This document shows positions 1 to 10,829 of a stretch of DNA of 64,000 bases, piece after piece. Position 1 is the first letter of the stretch. The number at the start of each line of letters is the position of its first letter. Position numbers and translations under genes: made by a program. Under the pieces are notes generated by a model, which saw only the letters and a program-made list of their open reading frames with translations, had not been told where the DNA came from and did not search any database. Location: assembly GCA_005656395.1 (NCBI GenBank), contig SRSI01000066.1:806001-870000 (forward strand), written 5' to 3'. Origin of the DNA: Strongyloides papillosus. Lineage: Eukaryota > Nematoda > Chromadorea > Rhabditida > Strongyloididae.

Positions 1-115
1 AATATTGTGCTTTGTAGTAAATAATTTAATTAATGCAAAATGTTATGTTTATATTGTTATTCTTATATTATTAAAATTTTTAAGTATAGTTTTCTTTAGA
101 TTTGGATAGAATTTA

Positions 116-3100
116 ATGGAACAAGCTTATGTGGATATTTGTACAATAAAAGAGAAATCAAATAGTAAGTTAAAAATAAATAATGTTCAAAATGGAAGAT
201 TGTTTGGAGATGGCGAAATTCGTTTTACAGAAACAATTTCAATTAATATGTCAATTTTTCGTAATAAGAAAATTGTTGAAAATTTTTCTAAATTACATAC
301 ACCTTCTAAACGCAAACTGTCGTCACAATCATCCAATTCATTATCCTCAATATTTTCGCATTTGACAAATAGAAATTATTCCGCTAAAGGAGGTATTTTA
401 AGTTCTGCTTCTAGTAGGAGAAATTCAAATAGTGATTCGCCAAGTAATTTAACATCTTTTTCATCTTTACCACAAATTTGCATAATTTTTAAACTTGATA
501 ATGAGGTAATATATCAATCTGATGCGATAACATTTTCAGACAGGTTAGTTTTAAAAATATATTTAGCTTCTAATTAATTTTAATAAAGTTATTTTTGAAA
601 ACACTTTTTTTATTGGGATTATTTCTTTTCTATTTGAAAAGAAAAGCGTTTAAAATAGAATATTAATATTTCATCGTTATACATAATTTTATTACTTTGA
701 TAATTTATTATATTAATTTTGGTGACTATCCTGCTTAATAATATGCTACTTTGATAAGTTATTTTTTTTAAATATCTATTTACAGCATAATACTACGGGA
801 GGTATTTTCTAAAGAAATTCAAAAAAATTTTCGGCTATTTCATATTGTATTTGCTGAAATATCTTCATCTAATGATACAACACCTATGCCTTTGGGCTTA
901 ATTTCTTTACGTAGGAGAGATATTGCCAAATTTTCAAATGAAGAGAGGTGGTTTACAGTAAGACCTATTTCCAGAACGGAATATGTTTCAACACAACAAA
1001 ATAGAAAATTAGGAATAAAAGGAATAGAAAATCAAGATATTTTACGTGACATATGTGGTAGTGTTTACTTAAATATTTCTTATAATGATAGTAAAAAATG
1101 TCTTCAAATAAGGTAATAAGAATATAAATTTTTATATTTATTTTACACATATTTAAGATGATATAATTTTTAATGTATAATTATTAGTCATTTTAATAAT
1201 ATATTTTAAAATTGCGTAGGTTCATATTATAGAATGCATTATTTTCGTCTTACATACGCCATAATTCAAAATTTAATTGAACTTTTATTTTAATTTACAT
1301 TAATGGTATGTTTCTGAGGCCTTTTTATTATCACATTATTAAGCTACTTATTGTTAATGAAATTTTTCTTTTTTTATAGTAACTGGTTCACAAAATTAAT
1401 GATCTTTTTTTAATTTTTATATAATATCTCTAAATTTTTCTATTTTGAAACGCCAACGCTGTTATTACGATTATATAATTATTGCGTTTATTAAAAAATA
1501 CAAATTTACATATAATTTAGTTTTATTTATTGGTAAAAGTAATAAATTAATATCTAGGGAATAAAATTTGTAGTTTTTTTTATTTTATATAATTAATTGC
1601 TGTAAAAATACGTATAAAAATTCAGTTAGTTTTATTTATTTCTGATTTTGAGATATAATTATATTAAGAAATAAAAACTATTATAAAATTTAGTGAAATA
1701 ATCAATTTTTTTATTAAAAAATGAGAAAAAATAGTACACTTATTTATATGTAATTTTATTGTAAAATATGCTGATATATTTTTAATACTTTGAAGCGAAA
1801 TTTATTCATTAAAAGAAAAATATTTTGATTTATTAATGGCACGCCACCCACTGGTTCTAATTCTTTTAAATATTTTGCTTTAATAACAAGAATCATAGAG
1901 TTGTTCATTGAATATAAAATGCTATCTGATTAGAGCCTATTTAATATACAACAATTTGTGTCTGTTGGTAAATGTGTAAAATTGAGTCGATTCATTTTGT
2001 TTTATAGCATCCTTAATATATAATTCTCTCTACTATCATACTGATATTTAAATATTAGATTTAGGTTAAATTTATATCTTTTAAAAATTTTTATTTTTAG
2101 AGTTCTTGATTATTGTCCTACTAGAACCAGAGAAGCTTCTAATTCAACACAACAACAACATTCTTCTAGTAGTAATAAGCCTTTTCAATTTTTAGACCGG
2201 TCTTTTATAAAAAATAATATTTTGATTTTTTCATTTACTGTTTATAATTCAACCGGAAGTAAACTTTGTAAAACAAAATACTTGAAAGTTTCATCTGATC
2301 GAAAATCAGAAACCATATATTTAGATTGTGATATTCATTCATTGACCAAAAATATTACAACTAACCAGGAATTAGTTGATATTTTAGAAGTTAGTGGTGA
2401 TATGTCCGCATCTTTTTCTTATAATGCTACATCAGCCCACACTCAAGACCCCCAAATACGTATTACTATAAAACATGATACTCATCAATCAACATCATCA
2501 CTAGATAATTCTTTATCTGATAACTGCGGTAATATTAATAGCCAAAATAATGATATTCTTCCTGTACATGGATCATTGAGGATACCATTAAATGAAAAAA
2601 CATTTTTACCAAAAAATAAGGGGCCAGGAAGTCACTGGTATTATATTAAAGAAAGATTACCACCATTTCAAAGTACCTCTACAAGTATGCCTGATAATAC
2701 TGTGATGATGAATAAACATGCTCTTGGCCATGTTAAAATGAAAGTTTGCCTTTCAATTGATCATGTTTTGAAACTTGGAACATATAAGCCTTTACATGAA
2801 TTGTTAGAAAATAAATTATCTGGTAGTTTGGGTCCAAAAGCATCTCTTGAATTTATTTTATTACTACAGCATTTATCTCTTGATCAAGAAAAGTTATGTA
2901 AATCATTAATGAAAATAATGTTATATTCTGGTCAAATAAAGGATTTTATCAAAACATTACTTAGTCAATATTTATCATTAGGACATGATATAAACACACT
3001 ATTTAGAAGTCAAACAATGACAACAAAGGTGATACATGAATTAATGAGATTTGTGGGTAAATCATATTTAAGAGATACTCTGAAAAATCTTATTGATACT

Positions 3101-4493
3101 ATTTTACAAGAAAAAAAGTGTTGTGAAGTTGATCCAGCAAAAATAAAACATAAAGATGAATTAGATAATAATGTTCAAAATTTAACGTTGTATGCTGAAT
3201 TGATATTTACAGATATGGTTGAGAGTAGAAGTAAATGTCCCTCTCTATTACAAGAAATATTTAATGATCTCAAAGAAATGATTCTTCATTACTATCCCGA
3301 TCGTATTGATGTTCAAAGATTAGCTATAAGTAGTTTCTTAGTAATGCGTTTTTTTGCTACTGCTGTTCTAAATCCAAGACAATATGCATTAATTAATGAT
3401 CAACCAGAAGGTGACGTAAATAGGACATTATTATTGGTTTCTAAAATTTTACAAAAAATCACTAACAGTGTAGTTTCTGGTCGGTCATTAATTAACAAGG
3501 AACCTTGGTTAACACCTATTTTAAGTAGATTTGAGGATGAAAGTCACAGAAAACTGATGATTAAATTTTTTGATACAATTTGTGAACCAAAAATTAATAA
3601 CTTAACTGAGGAAAAAACAAAGGAAAATAATGATGTTTTAAAAGATGGATATGTTGTTGAGCGACATAATTACAATGATGGTTTTAAAAATTTAAAACGT
3701 TTTATTTCTACTAAACATAGATATTTAGTTCTTCATCAAAATTCTTTGTCATGGCAGAAGAAAAAAGATACCGGTGAATGTGAATTAAAAGGTTTAGTAT
3801 GTCTTGAAGATATTACTGCAGTTGGAATATTATCAGATGATGAAAATGTTTTCAAAATTTCAACTATTAATAGAGAAGTACATTTTCAAACAAAAACAAT
3901 TTCTGAAAGAAATGAATGGTTAGTTAATTTTATAAATACTAAAATTCTATTTTATTTTTTCTATATAGGCTTATTCATATTCAAAAACAACAGCACAGGA
4001 AAACAAAAAGGACAGTGACACAAAATGACGTTATTGAAATTGCTGAAATTGATATTGAAAGGGAAATTGAGTGCATCCACAGTTTATTGTACAAAAAATG
4101 TAATGAAATTAAGCAATTTGCATTAGTTTGTGAATCTGTTTCACTACAATCGGAATTAAATGATAAAGAATTACATGATAAAATTTTACATGAATCTCTT
4201 CCTGAACAAATAATTTTACAATTAAAACTTGATGTAAGTTAATATAATTTTTTGATATATTCATTTCACTTCTTTAGTCATCTAATAAGAATGCTATAAA
4301 AAATTGTAAATCTTTCTCTGAAACGTGTTTTCAGTTGTTATCAATAATTGAAAAAATAGAAAAAAAGCATTCTTCAGTACTATCAAAGGTATTTGAAAAT
4401 TCAAACTGCTCGACTGACCGAACAAAAGACGATTTTTTTGATGATGAAAATTATTTACTTTTAGCATCAAGAATTAAACAGAACACAAAATAG
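116..4493 (+). CDS. gap-1: GAP1-family Ras GTPase-activating protein (C2-RasGAP-PH)
   Basis: Five exons, join(116..543, 786..1112, 2101..3918, 3969..4233, 4335..4493), 998 aa; every junction is phase-consistent. Predicted role: stimulates GTP hydrolysis by Ras at the membrane. C2-like segments lie before the GAP domain (for example PMPLGLISLRRRDI, then GSLRIPL and GHVKMKV). The RasGAP domain carries the arginine finger in NTLFRSQT (R554) and the FLR-type motif FLVMRFFATAVLNP (R668). A PH domain follows (YLVLHQNSLSW to ERNEW), then a C-terminal coiled segment. Splicing at 3918/3969 rebuilds the conserved PH Trp. The order fits the RASA2/RASA3 type, which C. elegans GAP-1 resembles; the symbol is by analogy only. 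It is longer than human RASA3 (about 830 aa) because of Ser/Asn-rich insertions. Intron 1113-2100 (988 nt) is unusually long here and shows nothing recognisable. A stop precedes the ATG in frame, but an upstream exon cannot be excluded. Confidence 0.85.
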
Positions 4494-4679
4494 TTAATGA
4501 CAAATTTAATGTATTTGATAATTTACCTCTAAATGTGGCAAAATATTATATAATACAAAAATGTAATATTAATATAACATATGTCTTTTCACTAAATAGA
4601 AGTATTGTAAAATTTCAATTAAAAATATTTGTATTTATTAATATATTCAAAATCTCATTATTATGAAAAATTATTATTT

Positions 4680-4685
4680 AATAAA
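4680..4685 (+). terminator. Poly(A) signal of the RasGAP gene
   Basis: Canonical AATAAA 187 nt after the RasGAP stop codon, in AT-rich 3' sequence. Cleavage site not determined. Confidence 0.45.
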
Positions 4686-4792
4686 GTCATTCCAATAAAT
4701 ATTTTTCTTAATTATTCAAAAAATTTTATGATATAAAATAAATTATAACTTGTTCTTTAAGTAAGTAATTAATATTTTTATTGTTTATATTA

Positions 4793-4798
4793 TTTATT
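4793..4798 (-). terminator. Poly(A) signal of the ZP-like gene
   Basis: Reads AATAAA on the minus strand (TTTATT on plus), 36 nt downstream of the stop at 4834. Confidence 0.45.
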
Positions 4799-4833
4799 AA
4801 AGCTTAAACTTTGATTCACAATAATATTCAAAT

Positions 4834-5335
4834 TTAACATGTAACAATTTGACAACTTTTAAATTTGTCTTTTAATTTCATTTTTGTATCACACGATAAT
4901 ATTATACTGTCATTAGAATTTCTAAATTTAACTGGTATGGGGTTCTTAATATAACCAGCATAATCAGTTAAGTAAACTACATTATCAAATAAGTCTTTTT
5001 CAATAGAGCATCCATTTGTGTCGATTACCTTGTACGAAGTTGTATCATTTGATGAAATATAGCAATTTGATATGTGTAAACAATAACCACGAATCGGTAA
5101 ACAGGCTATTTTAAAAAATAATACACTCTCAAGCATAGCAGCTGATAAATTTGTTAGAACTATAAAAAACAAAAAAAAACTTACAACTAATTGTTTCTCC
5201 ATTAAGAGTGTCCTTTGAGACAGTTATTTTACAGTTGGTAACTGAATTTCTTATTTTACTAATAGTTGTTGGTGGTTTACAAAAACATTCATATATAAAA
5301 TAAATAATAAAAAGTAAAATTAATAAAATCTTCAT
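4834..5335 (-). CDS. Small secreted ZP-C-like (cuticlin-type) protein
   Basis: Two exons, complement(join(4834..5141, 5185..5335)), 152 aa. The 43-nt intron has a GTAAG donor and a TTATCAG acceptor preceded by a TTCTAAC branch-like motif; splicing joins two reading frames in phase. The N-terminus MKILLILLFIIYFIYECFC is a clear signal peptide. The rest resembles the C-terminal half (ZP-C) of zona pellucida/cuticlin proteins: NCKITV, a Cys ending FFKIAC, then GYCLHISNCYI, the hallmark-like IDTNGCSIEKDLF, and SIILSCDTKMKL. The usual ZP-N half, furin-type cleavage site and transmembrane anchor are absent, so it cannot be a standard cuticlin. Inference: an extracellular or cuticle-associated protein that may pair with full ZP proteins. 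An unspliced start (MEKQLVVSFF) also looks like a signal peptide, but it would lose the first conserved Cys of ZP-C. Family is moderately certain; function unknown. Confidence 0.6.
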
Positions 5336-6075
5336 AACTTTTTTAAATATGTTTATATACTCAAAAGGATTGCAACAACGTCAAATAGTTGATTCCTTAT
5401 GATTAAGGTCATCAGGTCAGAAAATTATATCTCAAAGTATTTATGATTAATAAAGGAAAATTTTCATTATAAATAAATTAAAGGTTATCTAAAGAATTCC
5501 ACAATAACAAAATTCCAGCTTAATTTACCGACAATTACCAATATAATTTGAAATTAATTAAACATAATAAATTAATGAATTAAATTTAATAGCAAACTTA
5601 CCAATTTCTTTAAATATTATGAGAAATGTATTTACAGAATTAATTTAGGAATAGAATATATTTCTAAATATAAAATATTACATTCTTAGAAATTTATTCA
5701 TAAATTTTCTCAAGGTTATACCACTACTAGATGAATACAAGAATTTTTTCCAATAACTTTAAAGTAACTTGTTACTTCTGATAAAATGGGAATCAATACT
5801 GTGGTATTTCCGATTTAGAATTACTGGAAATTTGTACGAATATTTACCACTTTTAAGACAATCTTAATCTAAAACGTGGATAGTATTTTATAATTACGAA
5901 ATGACATTTACCTATCATAAATGCCAACCATTCACAAAAGGATACTTTAAGATAGATATTTTATATAAATCGGTCCCCAACGTATTACTACATAAATAAC
6001 ACCAAAATCAAAGACTTTATTGATAATGTAAACGGTAAATATTACAATATAACACAAATCTCCATCGACACATTT
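5336..6075. other. Intergenic, nothing recognised
   Basis: 740 bp of AT-rich DNA upstream of the ZP-like gene and downstream of the zinc-finger gene. No ORF with coding character and no RNA gene seen. Confidence 0.5.
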
Positions 6076-6411
6076 TTAAAAAACCGATAACTTCATTTTC
6101 TTGCAATGTACTGAATCATTGGGAATTTTCCTTTTCAACATGCGTTTCCCAAAATCGAAATCCATAGGTAAAAGATTTTCTTTATTATCGAAATACCAAC
6201 CAGTATTTGAAAATTGTTCAATATTATTATCTTCAATCTTAAAATTTCCATGGTCTTCATCTAACTCCATATCATCATCCTTACTTGCTACAGAAGGAAT
6301 GTACATTGTGTGAGAAAAACAACTACAATGTAATATGATTTCATGTTCTGTAGAACTACAAAATCCGCAGTCATGACAGAAATATTTGGCCAATGAAACT
6401 GAATTGTCCAT
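6076..6411 (-). CDS. Small single C2H2 zinc-finger protein with KEN motif
   Basis: 111 aa, one exon. I chose the ATG at 6411 rather than the one at 6489 because an acceptor-like TTTCTAG sits 2 nt upstream of it, a typical spliced-leader or cis acceptor position, and the extra 26 residues would be an unconvincing hydrophobic leader. Residues 12-34 fit C-x2-C-x12-H-x5-H (C12, C15, H28, H34), a C2H2 zinc-finger spacing, with extra cysteines in between. An acidic middle (KDDDMELDEDHG) is followed by a KEN sequence (FDNKENLLP) and a basic C-terminus (GKRMLKRKIP, CKKMKL) resembling a bipartite nuclear signal. Inference: a nuclear protein, possibly cell-cycle regulated through the KEN box. No specific orthologue recognised; a single finger could also be fortuitous. 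Confidence 0.5.
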   Translation of the reverse strand: MDNSVSLAKYFCHDCGFCSSTEHEIILHCSCFSHTMYIPSVASKDDDMELDEDHGNFKIEDNNIEQFSNTGWYFDNKENLLPMDFDFGKRMLKRKIPNDSVHCKKMKLSVF

Positions 6412-6866
6412 GACTAGAAATAGATATCTTAGATAAAAGTTATTAATTAAAAATAACGTTGACAAAAAGATTTTAATGTCAAGCGCCAAAATAATTTAAC
6501 TTATAAGTTTTTCGTAACAAGAAACATAAACAGTACGTTTGAAACAATCACTTCATTCATACTGTTAATTAGTATCACCTATTGTTAATATACATAACAT
6601 TAACATAAACTTTCCCAGAGGTAATTTTTAGTAAATTTCCTAAGTTACACTACAAACATGGAAATTTCACGTAATTATTAACACTAAATAAAAATGTTCA
6701 AAGAAGGGACATGAATTGAGTTTTCAAAAATCATTATCATATATTCTTATTTTATATTTCAAATCAAACTTTTGTAATTTAGCGTTATCACTTCATATTT
6801 TATTAAATAAGCATTCTATCATTAGTTTTCTTGTTGAAATAATTAATGGACATTTATTTGGCCGCC

Positions 6867-6892
6867 CGTCGATTCACCACTGGCTATTTTGC
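6867..6892 (+). repeat. Diverged inverted repeat, copy 1
   Basis: 6867-6885 matches the reverse complement of 7904-7922 at 18 of 19 positions (core TTCACCACTGGCT). The flanking CTATTTTGC at 6884-6892 also recurs inverted at 7865-7873, so copy 1 looks like copy 2 with about 30 nt deleted. Confidence 0.5.
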
Positions 6893-7864
6893 ATTTTTTG
6901 ACATTGAAGAAATATGTATTAACAATGAGTATTTTTAATGTAATGTGCCTTAACCGTGTTAATCTCATAGTTATGGTACATTTTCTTGTCTTATTAACAT
7001 ATTTAGCCTTTTATTTTATATGAATTATGTAATAAGACGAAATTTTAAAAATGATACAAACTTTCAAAGATGACAATTTTTTATGATACAAATATACATT
7101 AATATATTATGAATACATTTTTTAAAGTAAATATTTATCAGTTGGTAATTGATAAAAGATAATTTTAAGTGATAGTAAACAACAATAAACATTAATATTA
7201 ATAAAATCCTTTATATTTTTATCTTTATAGTATAAATATTATTAAAATTAAAAAAATTCAATTGTCTAGTATATAGAGTTAAAGATAACCTATCTGTTAA
7301 AATTATTGTAACTCTTATCAATTTTTTTTAGTTTTACAAATATACAATTATGCTCTAGATAATTACTTTACAATAAACTTTTAAAATTAGTTTTTAATTA
7401 TTGGCTTTGAACATACATGTAATTTAGAAATCTTTATACTATAAAATCTTATTTAGAATACACAATTGTTTTTTTAGAATTTGAAAAATAATATTTAAGC
7501 CTAAATTAAAGTGAATTTCTTAATTACTATCATTCATAAACAATATTAAATAAGAATAAATGCTTGTTATTAGTAATTATAATGTACTAATGTAATTTTT
7601 ATTGTTATCTTCATTGTAAATTAAAAATAAGGTATATAAAATATTTCCAGTATAGTAGTATATGTAACTTTATTAAAATATTCATTAATTATACTTTGTT
7701 TACTATTATTTATTTAATGATATCAATAGTACTATAAAAAACAATTTTTAATACATTAACCTCTTAAACTTCTATTTTGTTTTTTTATACACTATTGTAT
7801 ATAACACAAAGTAACTTTATTTCAATTGTTGTGTATTATAGTGTAAAAACAGATGTTGGAAAAA

Positions 7865-7922
7865 GCAAAATAGTCGTTACAACTTGTCGTCATACTCCAT
7901 ACAAGCCAGTGGTGAAACGACG
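7865..7922 (-). repeat. Diverged inverted repeat, copy 2
   Basis: On the minus strand this reads CGTCGTTTCACCACTGGCT, then about 30 nt including a short CTTGT/ACAAG hairpin, then CTATTTTGC. Partner of 6867-6892. Probably a remnant of a dispersed repeat. Confidence 0.5.
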
Positions 7923-8261
7923 TGTCCTCCGTACACATTCAATATTAAGTCCTACCACGATTGTTATAAATATAGTAAGAAGGCATATGTTACCAACAAA
8001 TACTTGTAATTATCAAGTTTTTGGGGATACTTTGAAATTTCTACGAATTTTCACTTATTTTGGTCTTTAAACCAAGGGAAATTAATTTTAAAAAATTATT
8101 TGTTTTTAAAAATTATTATTTTACTTTGTAGAATTTTACAACCATATTCGAACATTGGGGAATTTTTTTTCTAGATAACGTAACGTTATATATTGTTTAA
8201 CTTTTATTAGATAATTATTAATAATATATTTATTTAGGGTCAATCTTAATTCAACGATAAA

Positions 8262-9120
8262 ATGGCTGAACGTGGAGGTTTCCAAGCTGGATTCGGTTCT
8301 GCTCGCGGAGGACGTACAGAAGGAGGTGCTCCAACAGGAGGACGTGGTGGCCGTGGAGGAAGAGGCCGTGGTCGTGGAGGTAATCGCCCAGCTGGTCGCG
8401 GAAAAGAGGAGACTACATGGACTCCAGTTACCAAACTTGGACGTTTAGTTAAAGAAGGAAAAATTACAACAATTGAAGAAATCTATCTTAATGCTCTTCC
8501 AATTAAGGTGGATTTTTAATTTTTTAGTATGTTTTAATAAAATTTTATAGGAGTACGAGATTATTGATCATCTTCTCGGAACTGGACTTAAGGATGAAGT
8601 TTTAAAAATTTCCCCAGTCCAAAAGCAAACAACTGCTGGACAACGTACTCGTTTCAAGGCTGTCGTAGCCATTGGAGACCAAAATGGTCATGTTGGTCTT
8701 GGAGTTAAGTGCTCAAAAGAAGTTGCCACAGCTATTCGTGGAGCTATTATTACCGCTAAACTCGCTATTATTCCAGTTCGTAGAGGATACTGGGGATCTA
8801 AACTCGGAAAACCACATACAATCCCATGTAAAGTTTCAGGAAAATGTGCTTCTGTCTTAGTAAGACTTATCCCAGCACCAAGAGGTACTGGTATTGTTTC
8901 TGCCCCAGTTCCAAAGAAAATGCTTCAAATGGCTGGTATCGAGGATTGTTACACATCCGCCGTTGGACAAACAGCTACACTTGCTAACTTTGCTAAAGCT
9001 ACATTCTATGCTATCAGAAGAACATACACTTATCTTACTCCAGATCTTTGGAAAGAAACCGAACTTGACAAGACACCATACCAAACTCACTGGGAATCCT
9101 TAGCTAACGCTCGTGCCTAA
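8262..9120 (+). CDS. rps-2: 40S ribosomal protein S2 (uS5)
   Basis: Two exons, join(8262..8507, 8551..9120), 271 aa, with a 43-nt intron. The protein starts MAERGGFQ, has a long Gly/Arg (RGG) tail to about residue 50, then the uS5 core: the double-stranded RNA-binding fold beginning [36 protein letters not shown], and the C-terminal S5 region ([41 protein letters not shown]). It is part of the small subunit decoding/mRNA-entry region. Codon use is clearly different from neighbouring genes, favouring GGA, CGT, CCA and C-ending codons, as expected for a very highly expressed gene. TTTATTTAG 25 nt before the ATG is a plausible trans-splice acceptor. Confidence 0.97.
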
Positions 9121-9357
9121 TTTACTATGGAAGGATTTCTTGTTTTAAAATTTATGGTCTTCACCTTGTAAACATTTTCATCTTTAATGTTTGATTTTAT
9201 TTCCTCAGGCCTTTTTCCGTTGATGAAATCATGAAGAAGATCATATAAAACAAGCACTAAAATTCATGAATCGTTTATTTGTTGCATTATGCATTGTTAT
9301 AAAATGTTTTTGTTGTAAATGGTGTTTTTTATTTATTTAATTTAAAAAAATTATTTA

Positions 9358-9741
9358 TCAGTAGTCACCGTAGAAGTAATCCTTGGAGGAAATATCACTT
9401 GGAAACGGTGCTGCATCGTCTATTTCTGGATCGTAGTAGTTAATATTTTCATTTTCAGTTTTTTCAGAAATAGGTGTTTGGTTTTCTATACTTTTCTTAA
9501 ATTGTTCTTCACACTTACATTTATGGGTATTTAATTTACAATCTTTAATATAGTAATCTGAAAATGGCATGGTACAAAACACCATTTGTTTTAACTTGTC
9601 ACAGGCTCCAAAGTACTGTTTTGGATATAAATATAATCCATTTTTTTCGTATTGTCTTGGAATACTACATTCTAACTTTCCAAGAGACATAAAACTCAAT
9701 GAAATAAAAGAAAGAAATAATAAAATGTTAAGAAGAATCAT
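9358..9741 (-). CDS. Small secreted cysteine-containing protein
   Basis: 127 aa, single exon. The N-terminus (MILLNILLFLSFISLSFMSLG) is a signal peptide. The mature part has six cysteines (LECSIP, GACDK, VFCTM, KDCKL, then KCKC), an even number consistent with three disulfides, then an acidic Tyr/Asp-rich tail ending YFYGDY. No family recognised; the short length and signal peptide are typical of nematode secreted proteins. It is the last of three minus-strand genes spaced about 220 bp apart and lies 237 bp from the rps-2 stop. No acceptor-like site is visible right before its ATG, so a shared transcript with the upstream gene is not supported. Confidence 0.6.
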   Translation of the reverse strand: MILLNILLFLSFISLSFMSLGKLECSIPRQYEKNGLYLYPKQYFGACDKLKQMVFCTMPFSDYYIKDCKLNTHKCKCEEQFKKSIENQTPISEKTENENINYYDPEIDDAAPFPSDISSKDYFYGDY

Positions 9742-9960
9742 ATTAATAATTACATTTTATATTTTAGACAATTTAAATACAAGAAACTATGAATAATTCA
9801 TAAAAAAAACTTTAATTTTAAATATCATTAAAAAATATGTATTTATATTTATAAAAATAATGGTATTAAATGTATGTAGAGTTATAATACAAACCAGACT
9901 AAGTATACCAAGTATTTGTAAAGACATAACATAAAATTAGTTATTAAAAAGAGATCATTA

Positions 9961-10602
9961 CTAACGACGGATTTTCCTATATTTAGCTTTGAATTCCTGT
10001 AATTGTTTGGATGAATAAAAACACATATCACTTGGGGAAACCTCAGATGCTTGGAAGATTTCGAACTTTCCACTGGAAAAATCAATTGGATTACTAGATT
10101 TTACTTTTGTGTAATAACCAGAAAATTCCGTGACAGCTTTAGAAGAACATGGCTTGTTATAAATATCTTTTAAATAAGTATCTATAGTTTTTCGACTTCT
10201 TACCCTTTCTGAATCGGTGTTATCTAATATAACGTCTTTATAATTTATTTCTTTAATGATATACTTATCACAATCAGGATCAAATCTTTTTATACCCATC
10301 GAAGGATGAAATATTTCGGCAGTGTCTGTACCTGCATATTTAAATGCTGTGTATTTTTTGGGTTTTTTACCTTCTTTTCTGTAAGTAACTTTGATAAATG
10401 TTAATGGTTTATAGTAAACAGAAGGATATTTTATTTGAATAATTGGAATTTTCTTTGGATTTTCACTGTGTTCTGATCCTTCAGACTCTAAAATATATGT
10501 ATTTATGCACGTATCACTACCTAGCTTACCCTCATCTGTTACTTCTTCGTTTTGAAACTCTTGATTTTCTTCAAAATATGCTTCCAGTGCTTCTATATCC
10601 AT
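9961..10602 (-). CDS. Hypothetical protein, 213 aa
   Basis: Single exon, no signal peptide or membrane segment. The N-terminal 50 residues are acidic (EALEAYFEENQEFQNEE), the middle and C-terminus basic (EGKKPKKY, SERVRSRK), ending FKAKYRKIRR. Not recognised. A TTTTTAG acceptor-like site on the minus strand (about 10639-10645) lies 36 nt before the ATG. If used for splicing, the leader starts with an out-of-frame ATG at 10634 whose 13-codon uORF overlaps the main start. It lies 227 bp downstream of the Iwr1 homologue on the same strand; co-transcription is possible but not shown. Confidence 0.55.
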   Translation of the reverse strand: MDIEALEAYFEENQEFQNEEVTDEGKLGSDTCINTYILESEGSEHSENPKKIPIIQIKYPSVYYKPLTFIKVTYRKEGKKPKKYTAFKYAGTDTAEIFHPSMGIKRFDPDCDKYIIKEINYKDVILDNTDSERVRSRKTIDTYLKDIYNKPCSSKAVTEFSGYYTKVKSSNPIDFSSGKFEIFQASEVSPSDMCFYSSKQLQEFKAKYRKIRR

Positions 10603-10829
10603 ATTAAAATGGTATTATAAGTTGTTTGTCTCATAAATCTAAAAACATTTACCGTATATTAATAAGTTATTATTAGTAGAAAGTATTATCAACGTTAAAA
10701 CGACATAGAAGATACTAAAAAATATTAAATTTGGTATACATGTTATACTGTGAAATTGTTAGCATTACAAGTTAATTTATATTAATGATAACACAAAAAA
10801 TTATAAGTCAAAAAATTAAAATAATTTAC

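Larger units (their letters stand above)
4494..4833. other. Convergent intergenic region with facing poly(A) signals
   Basis: 340 bp between the stop codons of the RasGAP gene and the ZP-like gene. It holds an AATAAA on the plus strand at 4680-4685 and an AATAAA on the minus strand at 4793-4798, 36 nt past the minus-strand stop. No ORF of interest is seen. Confidence 0.6.
6412..8261. other. Intergenic region upstream of rps-2, with an inverted repeat pair
   Basis: 1.85 kb between divergent genes. It contains two inverted copies of a short diverged repeat (6867-6892 and 7865-7922), reported separately. Around 7850-8000 the base composition is richer in G+C than the surroundings and a 97-codon frame is open (7777-8070), but I do not recognise a protein in it. 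The 3' part presumably includes the rps-2 promoter. Confidence 0.5.

Noticed and set aside
1835..1856. Possible third copy of the CACCACTGG repeat in the RasGAP intron
   Set aside because: Similarity is only partial (CCACCCACTGG) and does not extend to the second block.
3923..4026. RasGAP ending early after a GT at 3923, or an acceptor at 3993
   Set aside because: Using GT at 3919 with the TATATAG acceptor rebuilds the PH-domain Trp and joins a long downstream frame; the alternatives either hit a stop or use a poor acceptor.
5129..5202. A 25-nt intron (GTAAG to TATAG) in the ZP-like gene
   Set aside because: In phase, but too short; a better acceptor 18 nt on gives 43 nt, matching local introns and keeping the frame.
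8246..9103. Overlapping open frames on both strands of rps-2
   Set aside because: Shadows of a high-G+C ribosomal gene; the uS5 frame is unambiguous.
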